Below are positions 1-7,364 of a stretch of DNA of 64,000 nt, piece after piece. The notes under the pieces were generated by a model that was not told where the DNA came from, ran no database searches, and saw only the letters and a list, made by a program, of their open reading frames with translations. The first letter of the stretch is position 1, and every line of letters starts with the position of its first letter. The position numbers were made by a program, and so were the translations under genes. The stretch is from Trichloromonas sp034006665 (GTDB taxonomy: Bacteria > Desulfobacterota > Desulfuromonadia > Desulfuromonadales > Trichloromonadaceae). The stretch lies in contig NZ_JAVESI010000002.1 in NCBI RefSeq assembly GCF_034006665.1, positions 1 to 64,000 of the forward strand. Reading direction: 5' to 3'.

Positions 1-122
1 CAAACCGGGTACCTGCCTCAGACGTACTGAGGGGAAGAATGGACAGGAGCCGTATACGAGGCCCGTACGTACGGTTCTGTGAGAGGGATGAGGCGAGCTT
101 GATCTGCTCGCCTCACCCTACT
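1..122 (+). mobile_element. Group II intron 3' end (domains V and VI), partial
   Basis: The left edge carries the catalytic 3' end of a group II intron. Bases about 46-77 fit a domain V hairpin: a lower stem starting GAGCCGTA pairs with TACGGTTC, with a short upper stem ACG/CGT and a two-base bulge. It is followed by a second strong hairpin (about 86-119, arms TGAGGCGAGC and GCTCGCCTCA) that fits domain VI. The intron end lies a few bases from the ntrC stop at 126-128, and the intron runs in the opposite direction to that gene. The intron-encoded protein, if present, would be left of the window. Exact 3' boundary is inferred. Confidence 0.8.
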
Positions 123-125
123 CGA

Positions 126-1544
126 TTATTCCTTTTTCAGATCGATCCCCAGGGTCTGGATCTTTTTGCGCAGGGTGTTGCGGTTGATCCCGAGGATTTC
201 GGCGGCCTTGACCTGGTTCCCCCGGGTTTTGTCGAGAACGATGTTGATCAGCGGTCGTTCCATCTGATGCAGAACCATTTCGTAGAGATTGTCCAGCTCC
301 TGAACATTCATTTGCGCCAGCGAGCAGTTCAGCTTGCGGGCGATCAATGCCTCCAGAGATTCCTCTTGGTCGCTACCGGCCGCCGTCGCCAGAAAGGGGA
401 AATCATCGACCGTCAACTGGGAATTGGGGGAGAGCAGAGCGGCGCGTTGGATGGCGTTTTCCAGTTCGCGTACGTTGCCGGGCCAGGGAAAGTGCTTGAG
501 GGCCGTCAAGGCTTCGGCAGAGCAGGTTCGGGCCGGCAGATTCTGCTTCGCCTGCAACCGCTGCAGAAAAAAATCGACCAGCAGGGGGATATCCTCGGGA
601 CGTTCGCGTAGGGGCGGCAGGCTGATTGGGATGACGTTCAGGCGGTAGTAGAGATCCTCGCGAAAGCTCTTGGCCCGCACCTGCTCCTGAAGGTCTTGGT
701 TGGTGGCGGCGATGATCCGCACATCGACGGGAATGTTGCTTATCCCACCGGTGCGGGTGATCTCCTTCTCCTGTAGCACCCGCAAAAGCTTGGCCTGCAA
801 TTCCAGCGGCATGTCGCCGATTTCGTCGAGAAAGAGGCTGCCACCCTGGGCCTGCTCGAATTTGCCGATCTTGCGTTCATGCGCCCCGGTAAAAGCCCCC
901 TTTTCGAAACCGAAAAGCTCGCTTTCGAGTAGTTCCCTGGGAATCGCGGCGCAGTTGAGGGCGAGAAAGGGCTTGCTGACCCGGGAGCTGTTGCCGTGGA
1001 TGGCTCGGGCCACCAGCTCCTTGCCGGTCCCCGATTCTCCGGTAATGAGCACGGTGACGTTGGCGGCGGCGACTTTCCCCAGGGTTTTGTACACTTCCTG
1101 CATGGGACGGCTGCGCCCGATCAGGGTGCGGTCCAAGGGCTGAGCAAGCGTTTCCCGCTGGTCGACGGGTTTCACCTCCGCGGCCCGGCTGGCGCGGAGG
1201 ATGATGGCGTCGAGGGCCTCGAGATCGAAGGGCTTGGTCAGGTAGTCGTAAGCCCCCCGTTTCATCGCTTCGACAGCGTTGGCCATGGTCGATTCGGCGG
1301 TCATGACGATTATTGGCAGCTCCGGTCGTTCCTGATGAATGCGGGTGAGCAGATCAAGACCCGACAGCCCCGGCATTTTGATGTCGAGTACCGCAAGGTC
1401 AAAGACATTTGTACGGAGCATGGCCAGAGCCTGGTCGCCGCTGGAAGCTAGTTCGACCTGGTAGCCGAGTTTTCCCAGGGATTTGGCGAGAACCCAGCGA
1501 ATGCTCTCCTCGTCGTCGGCAACCAGGATATGGTGAATGGACAT
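126..1544 (-). CDS. ntrC: Nitrogen regulation response regulator NtrC (sigma-54 activator)
   Basis: NtrC activates sigma-54 RNA polymerase when phosphorylated by NtrB under nitrogen limitation. The 472 residues show a receiver domain with phosphoacceptor Asp54, an AAA+ domain with Walker A GESGTGKE (169-176) and the sigma-54 contact loop GAFTGA (216-221), and a Fis-type helix-turn-helix near 443-462. Length and order match the family. It lies 28 bp after ntrB and is the last gene of a dusB-ntrB-ntrC operon. Its stop is directly abutted by a group II intron end, so its native terminator may have been displaced or be provided by intron hairpins. Confidence 0.93.
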   Translation of the reverse strand: MSIHHILVADDEESIRWVLAKSLGKLGYQVELASSGDQALAMLRTNVFDLAVLDIKMPGLSGLDLLTRIHQERPELPIIVMTAESTMANAVEAMKRGAYDYLTKPFDLEALDAIILRASRAAEVKPVDQRETLAQPLDRTLIGRSRPMQEVYKTLGKVAAANVTVLITGESGTGKELVARAIHGNSSRVSKPFLALNCAAIPRELLESELFGFEKGAFTGAHERKIGKFEQAQGGSLFLDEIGDMPLELQAKLLRVLQEKEITRTGGISNIPVDVRIIAATNQDLQEQVRAKSFREDLYYRLNVIPISLPPLRERPEDIPLLVDFFLQRLQAKQNLPARTCSAEALTALKHFPWPGNVRELENAIQRAALLSPNSQLTVDDFPFLATAAGSDQEESLEALIARKLNCSLAQMNVQELDNLYEMVLHQMERPLINIVLDKTRGNQVKAAEILGINRNTLRKKIQTLGIDLKKE

Positions 1545-1572
1545 GGCGCAAGACCCTCCGTTGGCGATGAAG

Positions 1573-2688
1573 TTATTCCCCCAGTCCGGATCCCGGGGGC
1601 GGAATCAGCGGCAGGGAGACGGAAAAGACGGTTCCCGAGCCGGGCTCGCTGGCCGCCTTGAGCATCCCGTCGTGCTGCCGGACGATTTTCTGGCACAAGG
1701 GCAGCCCCAGTCCGCTTCCCAAATGTTTAGTGGTGTAGAACGGGGTGAAGATGCGTTCCAGGTCTTCCCGGGCGATACCCGTGCCGTTGTCGCGGATTTC
1801 GACGGTGACGAAGGGGGCGGGGCGTCCTCCTGGAAGACTGAGGTGGTAATCCGCGACGATTTTGCTGGAAATGCGCACGAAGCCGCTATCGGAGATGGCT
1901 TCGGCGGCATTTTTGATGAGATTCAGGAAGAGTTGGGTCAACAGCGCTTCGTCGCCGCGAAATTCGGGGATGCTTGGGTCGAGATCAAGCAGAAAGTCGA
2001 TCTGTTTTTCCCCATAGACGGTTTTCTGCAGAAGCAGAATGTCTCCCAAAATCTTGCCGAGGTTGACCCCCGCCCATTTCGGTTGTCGGTCTCGGGTCAA
2101 CTCAAGCAGCCCTTCGATGATGGTATTGACCCGTTCGGTTTCGCGAATCATTACTGCCGTGTATTCCCGCAGGGGGCTTTCCTTGGGCAGTTCCAGGTCG
2201 AGCAGCTGGGCGGCGCCCTTGATGCCGCCCAAGGGGTTTTTGATCTCGTGGGCCAGGCCGGCGGCGAGGGTGCCGAGCTGGGAAAGACGCTCCGACTGGC
2301 GCATCGCCTGTTCCAGATCCTGCAGCCGGGAGAGATCGCGGAGAATCAGGATCGCTCCGTCGCAGCTTCCGCTTTCGGTGAGAAGCGGTGAAACGCTGAC
2401 ACTTGCCGGCAGGGGCTGGGACAATGGCCGGTACAGAGTAATGTCTTCATGGTTGGAAACCGATCGCCCTGCTGCCAGCGCCGTGGCGACCAGCTTCAGT
2501 AGGGGCGATTGCCCCTTGAAAAGAACATTGAAAGATTTGCCCAAGGCCTGACGTTCGGAAAGGCCGGTCATAGCCTGGGCGGCCGGATTGAAGAGGGTGA
2601 TGATGCCATCGTTGTCCAAGGCGATCACGGCGCGATCGATGTTTTCGAGAACCCGGATATGAACTTTCGTGTTTTCTTGAGTTGGCAT
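1573..2688 (-). CDS. ntrB: Nitrogen regulation sensor histidine kinase NtrB
   Basis: Cytoplasmic histidine kinase that phosphorylates NtrC and normally responds to PII protein. The 371-residue protein has an N-terminal PAS domain (about 10-120), a HisKA domain whose phosphoacceptor is His147 in AHEIKNPLGG (the NtrB-type H box), an N box with NLIKNAAEA, and a GxGLGLPL-type ATP lid. No membrane segments are visible, as expected for NtrB. The start ATG is 3 bp from the dusB stop and ntrC follows after 28 bp, so the three genes are almost certainly cotranscribed. Confidence 0.92.
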   Translation of the reverse strand: MPTQENTKVHIRVLENIDRAVIALDNDGIITLFNPAAQAMTGLSERQALGKSFNVLFKGQSPLLKLVATALAAGRSVSNHEDITLYRPLSQPLPASVSVSPLLTESGSCDGAILILRDLSRLQDLEQAMRQSERLSQLGTLAAGLAHEIKNPLGGIKGAAQLLDLELPKESPLREYTAVMIRETERVNTIIEGLLELTRDRQPKWAGVNLGKILGDILLLQKTVYGEKQIDFLLDLDPSIPEFRGDEALLTQLFLNLIKNAAEAISDSGFVRISSKIVADYHLSLPGGRPAPFVTVEIRDNGTGIAREDLERIFTPFYTTKHLGSGLGLPLCQKIVRQHDGMLKAASEPGSGTVFSVSLPLIPPPGSGLGE

Positions 2689-2691
2689 CTC

Positions 2692-3669
2692 TCAGCTCTC
2701 ACTCCGCGCCACGGCGGCCAGATAGAAATCCCGGGTCATATCTTCTATTTCCGCTAGGGATTGGGCATGATTTATCGCGGCACGATAGGTTGCCGCTTCG
2801 GCGAGCCCCCGGGAGTACCAGCAAAGATGTTTGCGCATATCGAGGAGCGTTTTTCGCGGGCCGAAAGTTTCCAGATGCAGGCGCAGGTGCCGAAAAGCGA
2901 CTTCCATACGGTCGACGGGGGAAGGCGCAGGAGGGGTGGGGCCACCGTCGAACCGGGCCTTGAGATCCCGGATCAGCCACGGATTGCCGTACCCCCCCCG
3001 TCCGATCATGACGGCGTCGCAACCTGTTTGGCGCAGCATGCGCAGAGCGTCGTCGGCGGTGTAAATATCGCCGCTACCGATGACCGGAATGCGCAGGGTT
3101 TCCTTGAGTTTGCGCAGGTGTTCCCAGTCGGAATGACCGGAAAAACCTTGGCAGCGGGTGCGCGGATGCAGGGTGACGGCATCCGCGCCTTCAGCTTCGG
3201 CGAGGCGTGACGTTTCCAGATAGTTGATGGACTGCAGGGACCATCCGGAACGGATCTTGATGGTCAGGGGAAGGTCGGTCGCGCGGCGGACTGCGGCGAC
3301 GATGGCGGCGATTCGTGGGGGATCCCGGAGCAGGGCGCTGCCGGCGCCGCTACGAACCACTTTTTTTACCGGACAGCCGAGGTTGATGTCGATCAGATCG
3401 GCATACTCTTGGGCCAAGACGGCCGCTTCGGCCAAGAGCGCAGGATCTTCGCCGAAGAGTTGGACGCCCAGTGGCCGTTCGTCGCGGGTGGAGGCGAGCA
3501 GTTCCAGCGTCTGCTTGCCGCCCCGAGTGAGCCCGTTGGCACTGATCATTTCGGTAAAGACCAGACCGGCGCCGTATGCTTTCATGAGGCGCCGGTAGGG
3601 CAGGTTGCTGATCCCGGCCATAGGGGCCAGCCAGATATTGTTGGCGAGTAATAATTTATGAATTATCAT
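2692..3669 (-). CDS. dusB: tRNA-dihydrouridine synthase, DusB/NifR3 type
   Basis: FMN-dependent enzyme that reduces specific uridines in tRNA to dihydrouridine. The 325-residue protein starts with the family signature WLAPMAGISNLPYRR, has the catalytic cysteine in INLGCPVKKV and the phosphate-binding MIGRGGYGNPW. A longer frame reaches 3795, but the ATG at 3669 is preceded by AAAGG and gives a normal N-terminus, so it is preferred. The dus-ntrB-ntrC order is the classical nifR3-ntrBC operon known from alphaproteobacteria; here it runs toward the left edge, away from citrate synthase. Confidence 0.9.
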   Translation of the reverse strand: MIIHKLLLANNIWLAPMAGISNLPYRRLMKAYGAGLVFTEMISANGLTRGGKQTLELLASTRDERPLGVQLFGEDPALLAEAAVLAQEYADLIDINLGCPVKKVVRSGAGSALLRDPPRIAAIVAAVRRATDLPLTIKIRSGWSLQSINYLETSRLAEAEGADAVTLHPRTRCQGFSGHSDWEHLRKLKETLRIPVIGSGDIYTADDALRMLRQTGCDAVMIGRGGYGNPWLIRDLKARFDGGPTPPAPSPVDRMEVAFRHLRLHLETFGPRKTLLDMRKHLCWYSRGLAEAATYRAAINHAQSLAEIEDMTRDFYLAAVARSES

Positions 3670-3688
3670 TGATAAGTTGCCTTTTAAT

Positions 3689-3705
3689 TGCACAAATTTT
3701 GTGCA
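3689..3705 (-). promoter_or_regulatory. NtrC-like palindrome over the dusB-ntrBC start site
   Basis: A perfect inverted repeat TGCACAAA-T-TTTGTGCA of 17 bp. The known NtrC box is also 17 bp with TGCAC and GTGCA ends, so this is a good candidate NtrC dimer site. It lies 20 bp before the dusB ATG and overlaps the expected transcript start of the promoter at 3705-3733, a position suited to autorepression. Binding is inferred. Confidence 0.5.
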
Positions 3706-3733
3706 TACTAGCATGCAAAGTAAGAAAAGCCAA
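3705..3733 (-). promoter_or_regulatory. Candidate sigma-70 promoter of dusB-ntrBC
   Basis: On the minus strand TTGGCT (3728-3733) is separated by 17 bp from TAGTAT (3705-3710). The -10 lies within an imperfect palindrome centred on CTAG (about 3703-3716). Four of six matches in each box; a plausible but unproven promoter. Confidence 0.35.
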
Positions 3734-3764
3734 AATGAAAAAGCCCCCCGTGTCGCCGGACACA

Positions 3765-3779
3765 TGTATACCGTATACA
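3765..3779. promoter_or_regulatory. Perfect palindrome (candidate operator) upstream of citrate synthase
   Basis: TGTATAC-C-GTATACA, a perfect 7-bp inverted repeat with one central base, ends 9 bp before the -35 box of the citrate synthase promoter. GTATAC-type half sites are typical of GntR/FadR-family regulators, so a metabolic repressor or activator of central carbon flux is a reasonable guess. The regulator is not in this window. Confidence 0.5.
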
Positions 3780-3788
3780 AAATAGTGC

Positions 3789-3817
3789 TTGACAACCCTG
3801 GGCGCAGTTGCTAGAAC
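3789..3817 (+). promoter_or_regulatory. Sigma-70 promoter of citrate synthase
   Basis: A consensus TTGACA (3789-3794), a 17-bp spacer and TAGAAC (3812-3817). The leader to the ATG at 4005 would be about 180 nt, unusually long, and no known riboswitch was recognised in it. Confidence 0.55.
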
Positions 3818-4004
3818 TTACCATGCGTAAATGAGATTGAGCCAAGATTGACCCGGCAATCCTGGTCAAAAACATCCAAACGCCGCGGCTTCCAGCCGTG
3901 TGGAACGCCTCCGGGATGCGATTCAAATTTGGTTTTGTTGGAAAGGGCAGTTTGGCCTGGTGGGTTTTGCCCATCGTATTTATTTCACCAAAGGAGAGAG
4001 AAGC

Positions 4005-5333
4005 ATGGCGACACTCAAGGAAGTATTGGCTCAGAAGATCGCAGACCATCGTCCCCGCACCACCAAGCTTGTCAAGGAGTTCGGTCAGGTTGTCATCGAC
4101 CAGGTGACGATTGACCAGTGCATCGGCGGCGCTCGTAACATCCGCAGCCTGGTAACCGACATCTCCTATCTCGATCCCCAGGAAGGCATCCGTTTCCGCG
4201 GCAAGACCATTCCCGAGACTTTCGAAGCCCTGCCCAAGGCCAAAGGCTCCAAGTATCCCACCGTCGAGTCCTTCTGGTACTTCCTGCTGACCGGTGACGT
4301 GCCGACCCAAGCTCAGGTTGACGCCGTTGTGGCCGAGTGGAAAGTCCGTCAGGTGGTTCCTTCCTACGTATGGGACGCCATCCGTGCCCTGCCCCGCGAC
4401 AGCCATCCGATGGTCATGCTTTCCGTCGGTATCCTCGCTCTGCAGAAGGACTCCAAATTTGCCGCTTTCTACAGCTCGGGCAAGTTCAACAAGATGACCG
4501 CTTGGGAATCCGTCTACGAAGACGCTTGTGACTTGGTTGCTCGTATTCCGATCATCGCCGCTTTCATTTACAACTTGAAATATCGCAGTGACTTCCAGAC
4601 CCCCATCGATCCTACCTTGGACATGGGCGCCAACTTCGCTCACATGATCGGCCAGAGCGAGCAGTACAAAGACGTTGCTCGTATGTACTTCATCCTCCAC
4701 TCCGACCATGAGTCCGGCAACGTTTCGGCTCACACCACCCACTTGGTGCATTCGGCGCTGTCCGACCCGTACTATTCCTACTCGGCCGGTCTCAACGGCC
4801 TCGCTGGCCCGTTGCACGGCCTGGCCAACCAGGAAGTTCTGGACTGGACTCTCAAGTTCCAGGAAAAATACTGCAAAGACGTTGAGCCCACCAAGGAACT
4901 GGTCACCAAGGCTCTGTGGGACACCCTCAACTCCGGTCAGGTTGTACCGGGTTACGGCCACGCCGTTCTGCGCAAGACCGACCCCCGCTACATGTCCCAG
5001 CGTGAATTCTGCCTCAGCACCCCGGGTCTCAAAGACGACAAACTGTTCAAACTGGTTGCCATGATCTTTGAAACCGCTCCCGGCGTTCTCACCGAGCACG
5101 GCAAAGCCAAGAATCCTTGGCCGAACGTTGACGCGCAGTCCGGCGTTATTCAGTGGTACTATGGTCTGCGTGAGTGGGACTTCTACACCGTTCTTTTCGG
5201 TGTGGGTCGCGCCCTCGGCTGCATGGCCAACATCACTTGGGACCGTGGTCTTGGCTACGCCATCGAGCGTCCGAAGTCCGTCACCACCGCGATGCTTGAG
5301 AAGTGGGCTGCCGAAGGTGGCCGTAAGTCCTAA
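4005..5333 (+). CDS. gltA: Citrate synthase, eukaryote-like Geobacteraceae type
   Basis: Condenses acetyl-CoA and oxaloacetate to citrate at the entry of the TCA cycle. The 442-residue protein has the catalytic residues at positions like those of the animal enzyme: His271 in LHGLANQEV, His319 in GYGHAVLR and Asp376 in NPWPNVDAQSG. The KNPWPNVDA-type sequence is characteristic of mitochondrial-like citrate synthases, known in Geobacter and relatives. The ATG at 4005 has a strong AAGGAGAG site at 3991-3998; an upstream in-frame extension to 3900 has no such signal. The gene is monocistronic, with its own promoter and a strong terminator. Confidence 0.93.
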   Translation: MATLKEVLAQKIADHRPRTTKLVKEFGQVVIDQVTIDQCIGGARNIRSLVTDISYLDPQEGIRFRGKTIPETFEALPKAKGSKYPTVESFWYFLLTGDVPTQAQVDAVVAEWKVRQVVPSYVWDAIRALPRDSHPMVMLSVGILALQKDSKFAAFYSSGKFNKMTAWESVYEDACDLVARIPIIAAFIYNLKYRSDFQTPIDPTLDMGANFAHMIGQSEQYKDVARMYFILHSDHESGNVSAHTTHLVHSALSDPYYSYSAGLNGLAGPLHGLANQEVLDWTLKFQEKYCKDVEPTKELVTKALWDTLNSGQVVPGYGHAVLRKTDPRYMSQREFCLSTPGLKDDKLFKLVAMIFETAPGVLTEHGKAKNPWPNVDAQSGVIQWYYGLREWDFYTVLFGVGRALGCMANITWDRGLGYAIERPKSVTTAMLEKWAAEGGRKS

Positions 5334-5366
5334 GATGGTTTGTTGATCGCACGGTCAACAGTTGAA

Positions 5367-5403
5367 TAAAAAAAGCGACTCTGGCAACAGAGTCGCTTTT
5401 TTT
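5367..5403. terminator. Bidirectional rho-independent terminator
   Basis: GCGACTCTG (5375-5383), loop GCAA, CAGAGTCGC (5388-5396), flanked by an A run and a T run. It serves citrate synthase on the plus strand and the convergent cysteine-cluster gene on the minus strand. Confidence 0.85.
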
Positions 5404-5449
5404 ATGGCGGTACGATGTGACGGAGGGCTGACGTTAAACATTTTGGGGG

Positions 5450-5878
5450 TCAATCTGGCAAACTGTTGACCTTGCACAGCAGTTCCTGCCAAGGACGCCA
5501 CTTTTCTCGGGCGGTGCCGGAACCGTATTCCGGCGGTAGCCGACAGTGGATCATGTCGTCCAGCAGGGTTTCCAGTTCCGGGATCAGCCCTAGGCACTGG
5601 CAGGGCCGCTTCTCCGGGGGAAAAGAACAGCCCTTTGGGCCCAGTTCGGCGCAGCCTTGCTCCGTCTCACGCGGGGCTGGGACAAGGATGCCCCCCAGGT
5701 TTCGTAATACAAGGCGATTTTCTTTGAGGATTTTACTCAGTTCTTGGGCTGTAGGGTTCTGGTTCGTGGCAAAAATCGTGAAAAAACGTTGTGGGTCGGT
5801 CCATACTCCAGGATGTCCCTGGCAACAGCGACCCCCACATTGACGGCAGAGGGTTTCATCGATATTCGCATCATTCAT
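5450..5878 (-). CDS. YkgJ-like cysteine cluster protein
   Basis: A 142-residue protein with an N-terminal CRQCGGRCCQ cluster and further cysteines near 77, 85, 94 and 96, the pattern of the YkgJ/UPF0153 family, thought to bind a metal or an iron-sulfur cluster. Function is unknown. No signal peptide or membrane segment is visible. It ends about 50 bp from the shared terminator and starts 100 bp after the ntrX stop, so it may be transcribed with ntrYX. Confidence 0.7.
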   Translation of the reverse strand: MNDANIDETLCRQCGGRCCQGHPGVWTDPQRFFTIFATNQNPTAQELSKILKENRLVLRNLGGILVPAPRETEQGCAELGPKGCSFPPEKRPCQCLGLIPELETLLDDMIHCRLPPEYGSGTAREKWRPWQELLCKVNSLPD

Positions 5879-5978
5879 TGTTCACACCTGAGAAAATATT
5901 TAGGTAATCCTTCAGGCTGGGAAGTCGGATAATGCGCCGTCATCCGCCGCCTGATCTTCCGGATCCGCTTCTGCATGG

Positions 5979-7346
5979 TTATTTCTTCAGTTCAATACCG
6001 AAGCTCTTGATCTTGCGATGGAGGTTCGAGCGTTCTATGTCGATGACCTCGGCGGTTCGGGAGATGTTCCAGTCGTTCTCTTCGAGTTTTTGCAGAAGGT
6101 ATTCCTTTTCGAACTCTTCCCTGGCTTCGCGGAAGGTCACGGCATCCAGAGCCGAAGAGGTTTCTGCTTTGGACCCTTCCGTTTTTTTCAGGAAGAGGGC
6201 GGTCGGGAGGTGTTTTTCGTTGATCTGCGCATCGGGAATCATGATGACCAGGCGTTCGACAATGTTTTTCAGCTCCCGCACATTCCCGGGCCAGGAATAG
6301 TTCACCAGCGCCGTCATTGCTTCCGGGGTCAGGCTCTTGATTTCCCGGCTCTCCTTGCTGCAGAAATATTTCAAGAAATGATCCACCAACTGGGGAATGT
6401 CTTCTTTCCGCTCCCGCAGCGGCGGCACTTCAAAGGGGAGAACATTGAGGCGGTAATAGAGATCCTCGCGAAAGTTCCCCTTGACGATTTCCGCTTCAAG
6501 ATCTTTGTTGGTCGCTGCGATGACCCGGACATCGACTTCGATGGTACGACTACCGCCCACTCGTTCAAACTTTTTTTCTTGAAGGATGCGCAAGACTTTC
6601 GCTTGGGTCTTTAGGCTCATGTCGCCGATTTCGTCGAGAAAAAGGGTTCCTTCGTGGGCGAGATCAAACTTGCCCTTGCGCATCGCCGTCGCTCCGGTGA
6701 AGGAACCCTTTTCGTGGCCGAATAGTTCCGATTCGATGAGCTCTTCAGGGATCGCCGCGCAATTGACTTCAATGAAAGGTTTCCCCGCCCTATGCGAGTG
6801 GGCATGGATAGCCCGCGCCACCAGTTCCTTGCCGGTACCGTTTTCGCCGGTAATCAGTACCCACCCAGATGTCGGCGCGGCAATGCTGATCTGCTCCTTG
6901 AGGAGACGGATCGCCGGGCCGTTACCGATCATTTCATGTTCCTTGGCGATGCGGGCCTTCAGGGTGCGGTTTTCTTCCACCAACTGGCCGGTGGTCAGAG
7001 CATTCTGGACCGCGAGCAGCAGCTTTTCCAGGGACAGCGGTTTTTCGATAAAGTCATAAGCGCCGAGTTTGGTCGCTTTTACTGCGGTCTCAATCGTGCC
7101 GTGACCACTCATCATGATGACCAACTGGTCGGAGGAATTTTCGCGGATTTTACGCAGGGTTTCGATACCATCAATGCCCGGCATCCAGATGTCGAGAAGA
7201 ATAAGGTCGGGATCTTCCTCTTTCAGAAGGCTCAACCCCTCTTCTCCGCTCTCCGCCCCTAGCGTACGGAATCCTTCATCCTGTAGAATGCCCGTCAGAC
7301 TTTCGAGAATACTCTCCTCATCGTCGATGATCAGTATCGTTTTCAT
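5979..7346 (-). CDS. ntrX: NtrX-type sigma-54 response regulator
   Basis: Second sigma-54 activator in the window, partner of the NtrY kinase upstream. The 455 residues show a receiver domain with Asp52 in LILLDIWMPG, an AAA+ domain with Walker A GENGTGKE and sigma-54 loop GSFTGA, and a C-terminal Fis-type helix-turn-helix (about 424-455, NISRTAEVIDIERSNLHRK). Walker A has N for the usual S, as often seen in NtrX. It lies 18 bp after ntrY. NtrYX systems are linked in other bacteria to nitrogen, redox and envelope control; the signal here is unknown. Confidence 0.88.
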   Translation of the reverse strand: MKTILIIDDEESILESLTGILQDEGFRTLGAESGEEGLSLLKEEDPDLILLDIWMPGIDGIETLRKIRENSSDQLVIMMSGHGTIETAVKATKLGAYDFIEKPLSLEKLLLAVQNALTTGQLVEENRTLKARIAKEHEMIGNGPAIRLLKEQISIAAPTSGWVLITGENGTGKELVARAIHAHSHRAGKPFIEVNCAAIPEELIESELFGHEKGSFTGATAMRKGKFDLAHEGTLFLDEIGDMSLKTQAKVLRILQEKKFERVGGSRTIEVDVRVIAATNKDLEAEIVKGNFREDLYYRLNVLPFEVPPLRERKEDIPQLVDHFLKYFCSKESREIKSLTPEAMTALVNYSWPGNVRELKNIVERLVIMIPDAQINEKHLPTALFLKKTEGSKAETSSALDAVTFREAREEFEKEYLLQKLEENDWNISRTAEVIDIERSNLHRKIKSFGIELKK

Positions 7347-7364
7347 GGTCGTCCTTTTTCAGGT

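Noticed and set aside
3708..5099. Long open frame antisense to citrate synthase
   Set aside because: High-GC codon bias leaves long open frames opposite real genes. No family resemblance, and the sense protein is complete.
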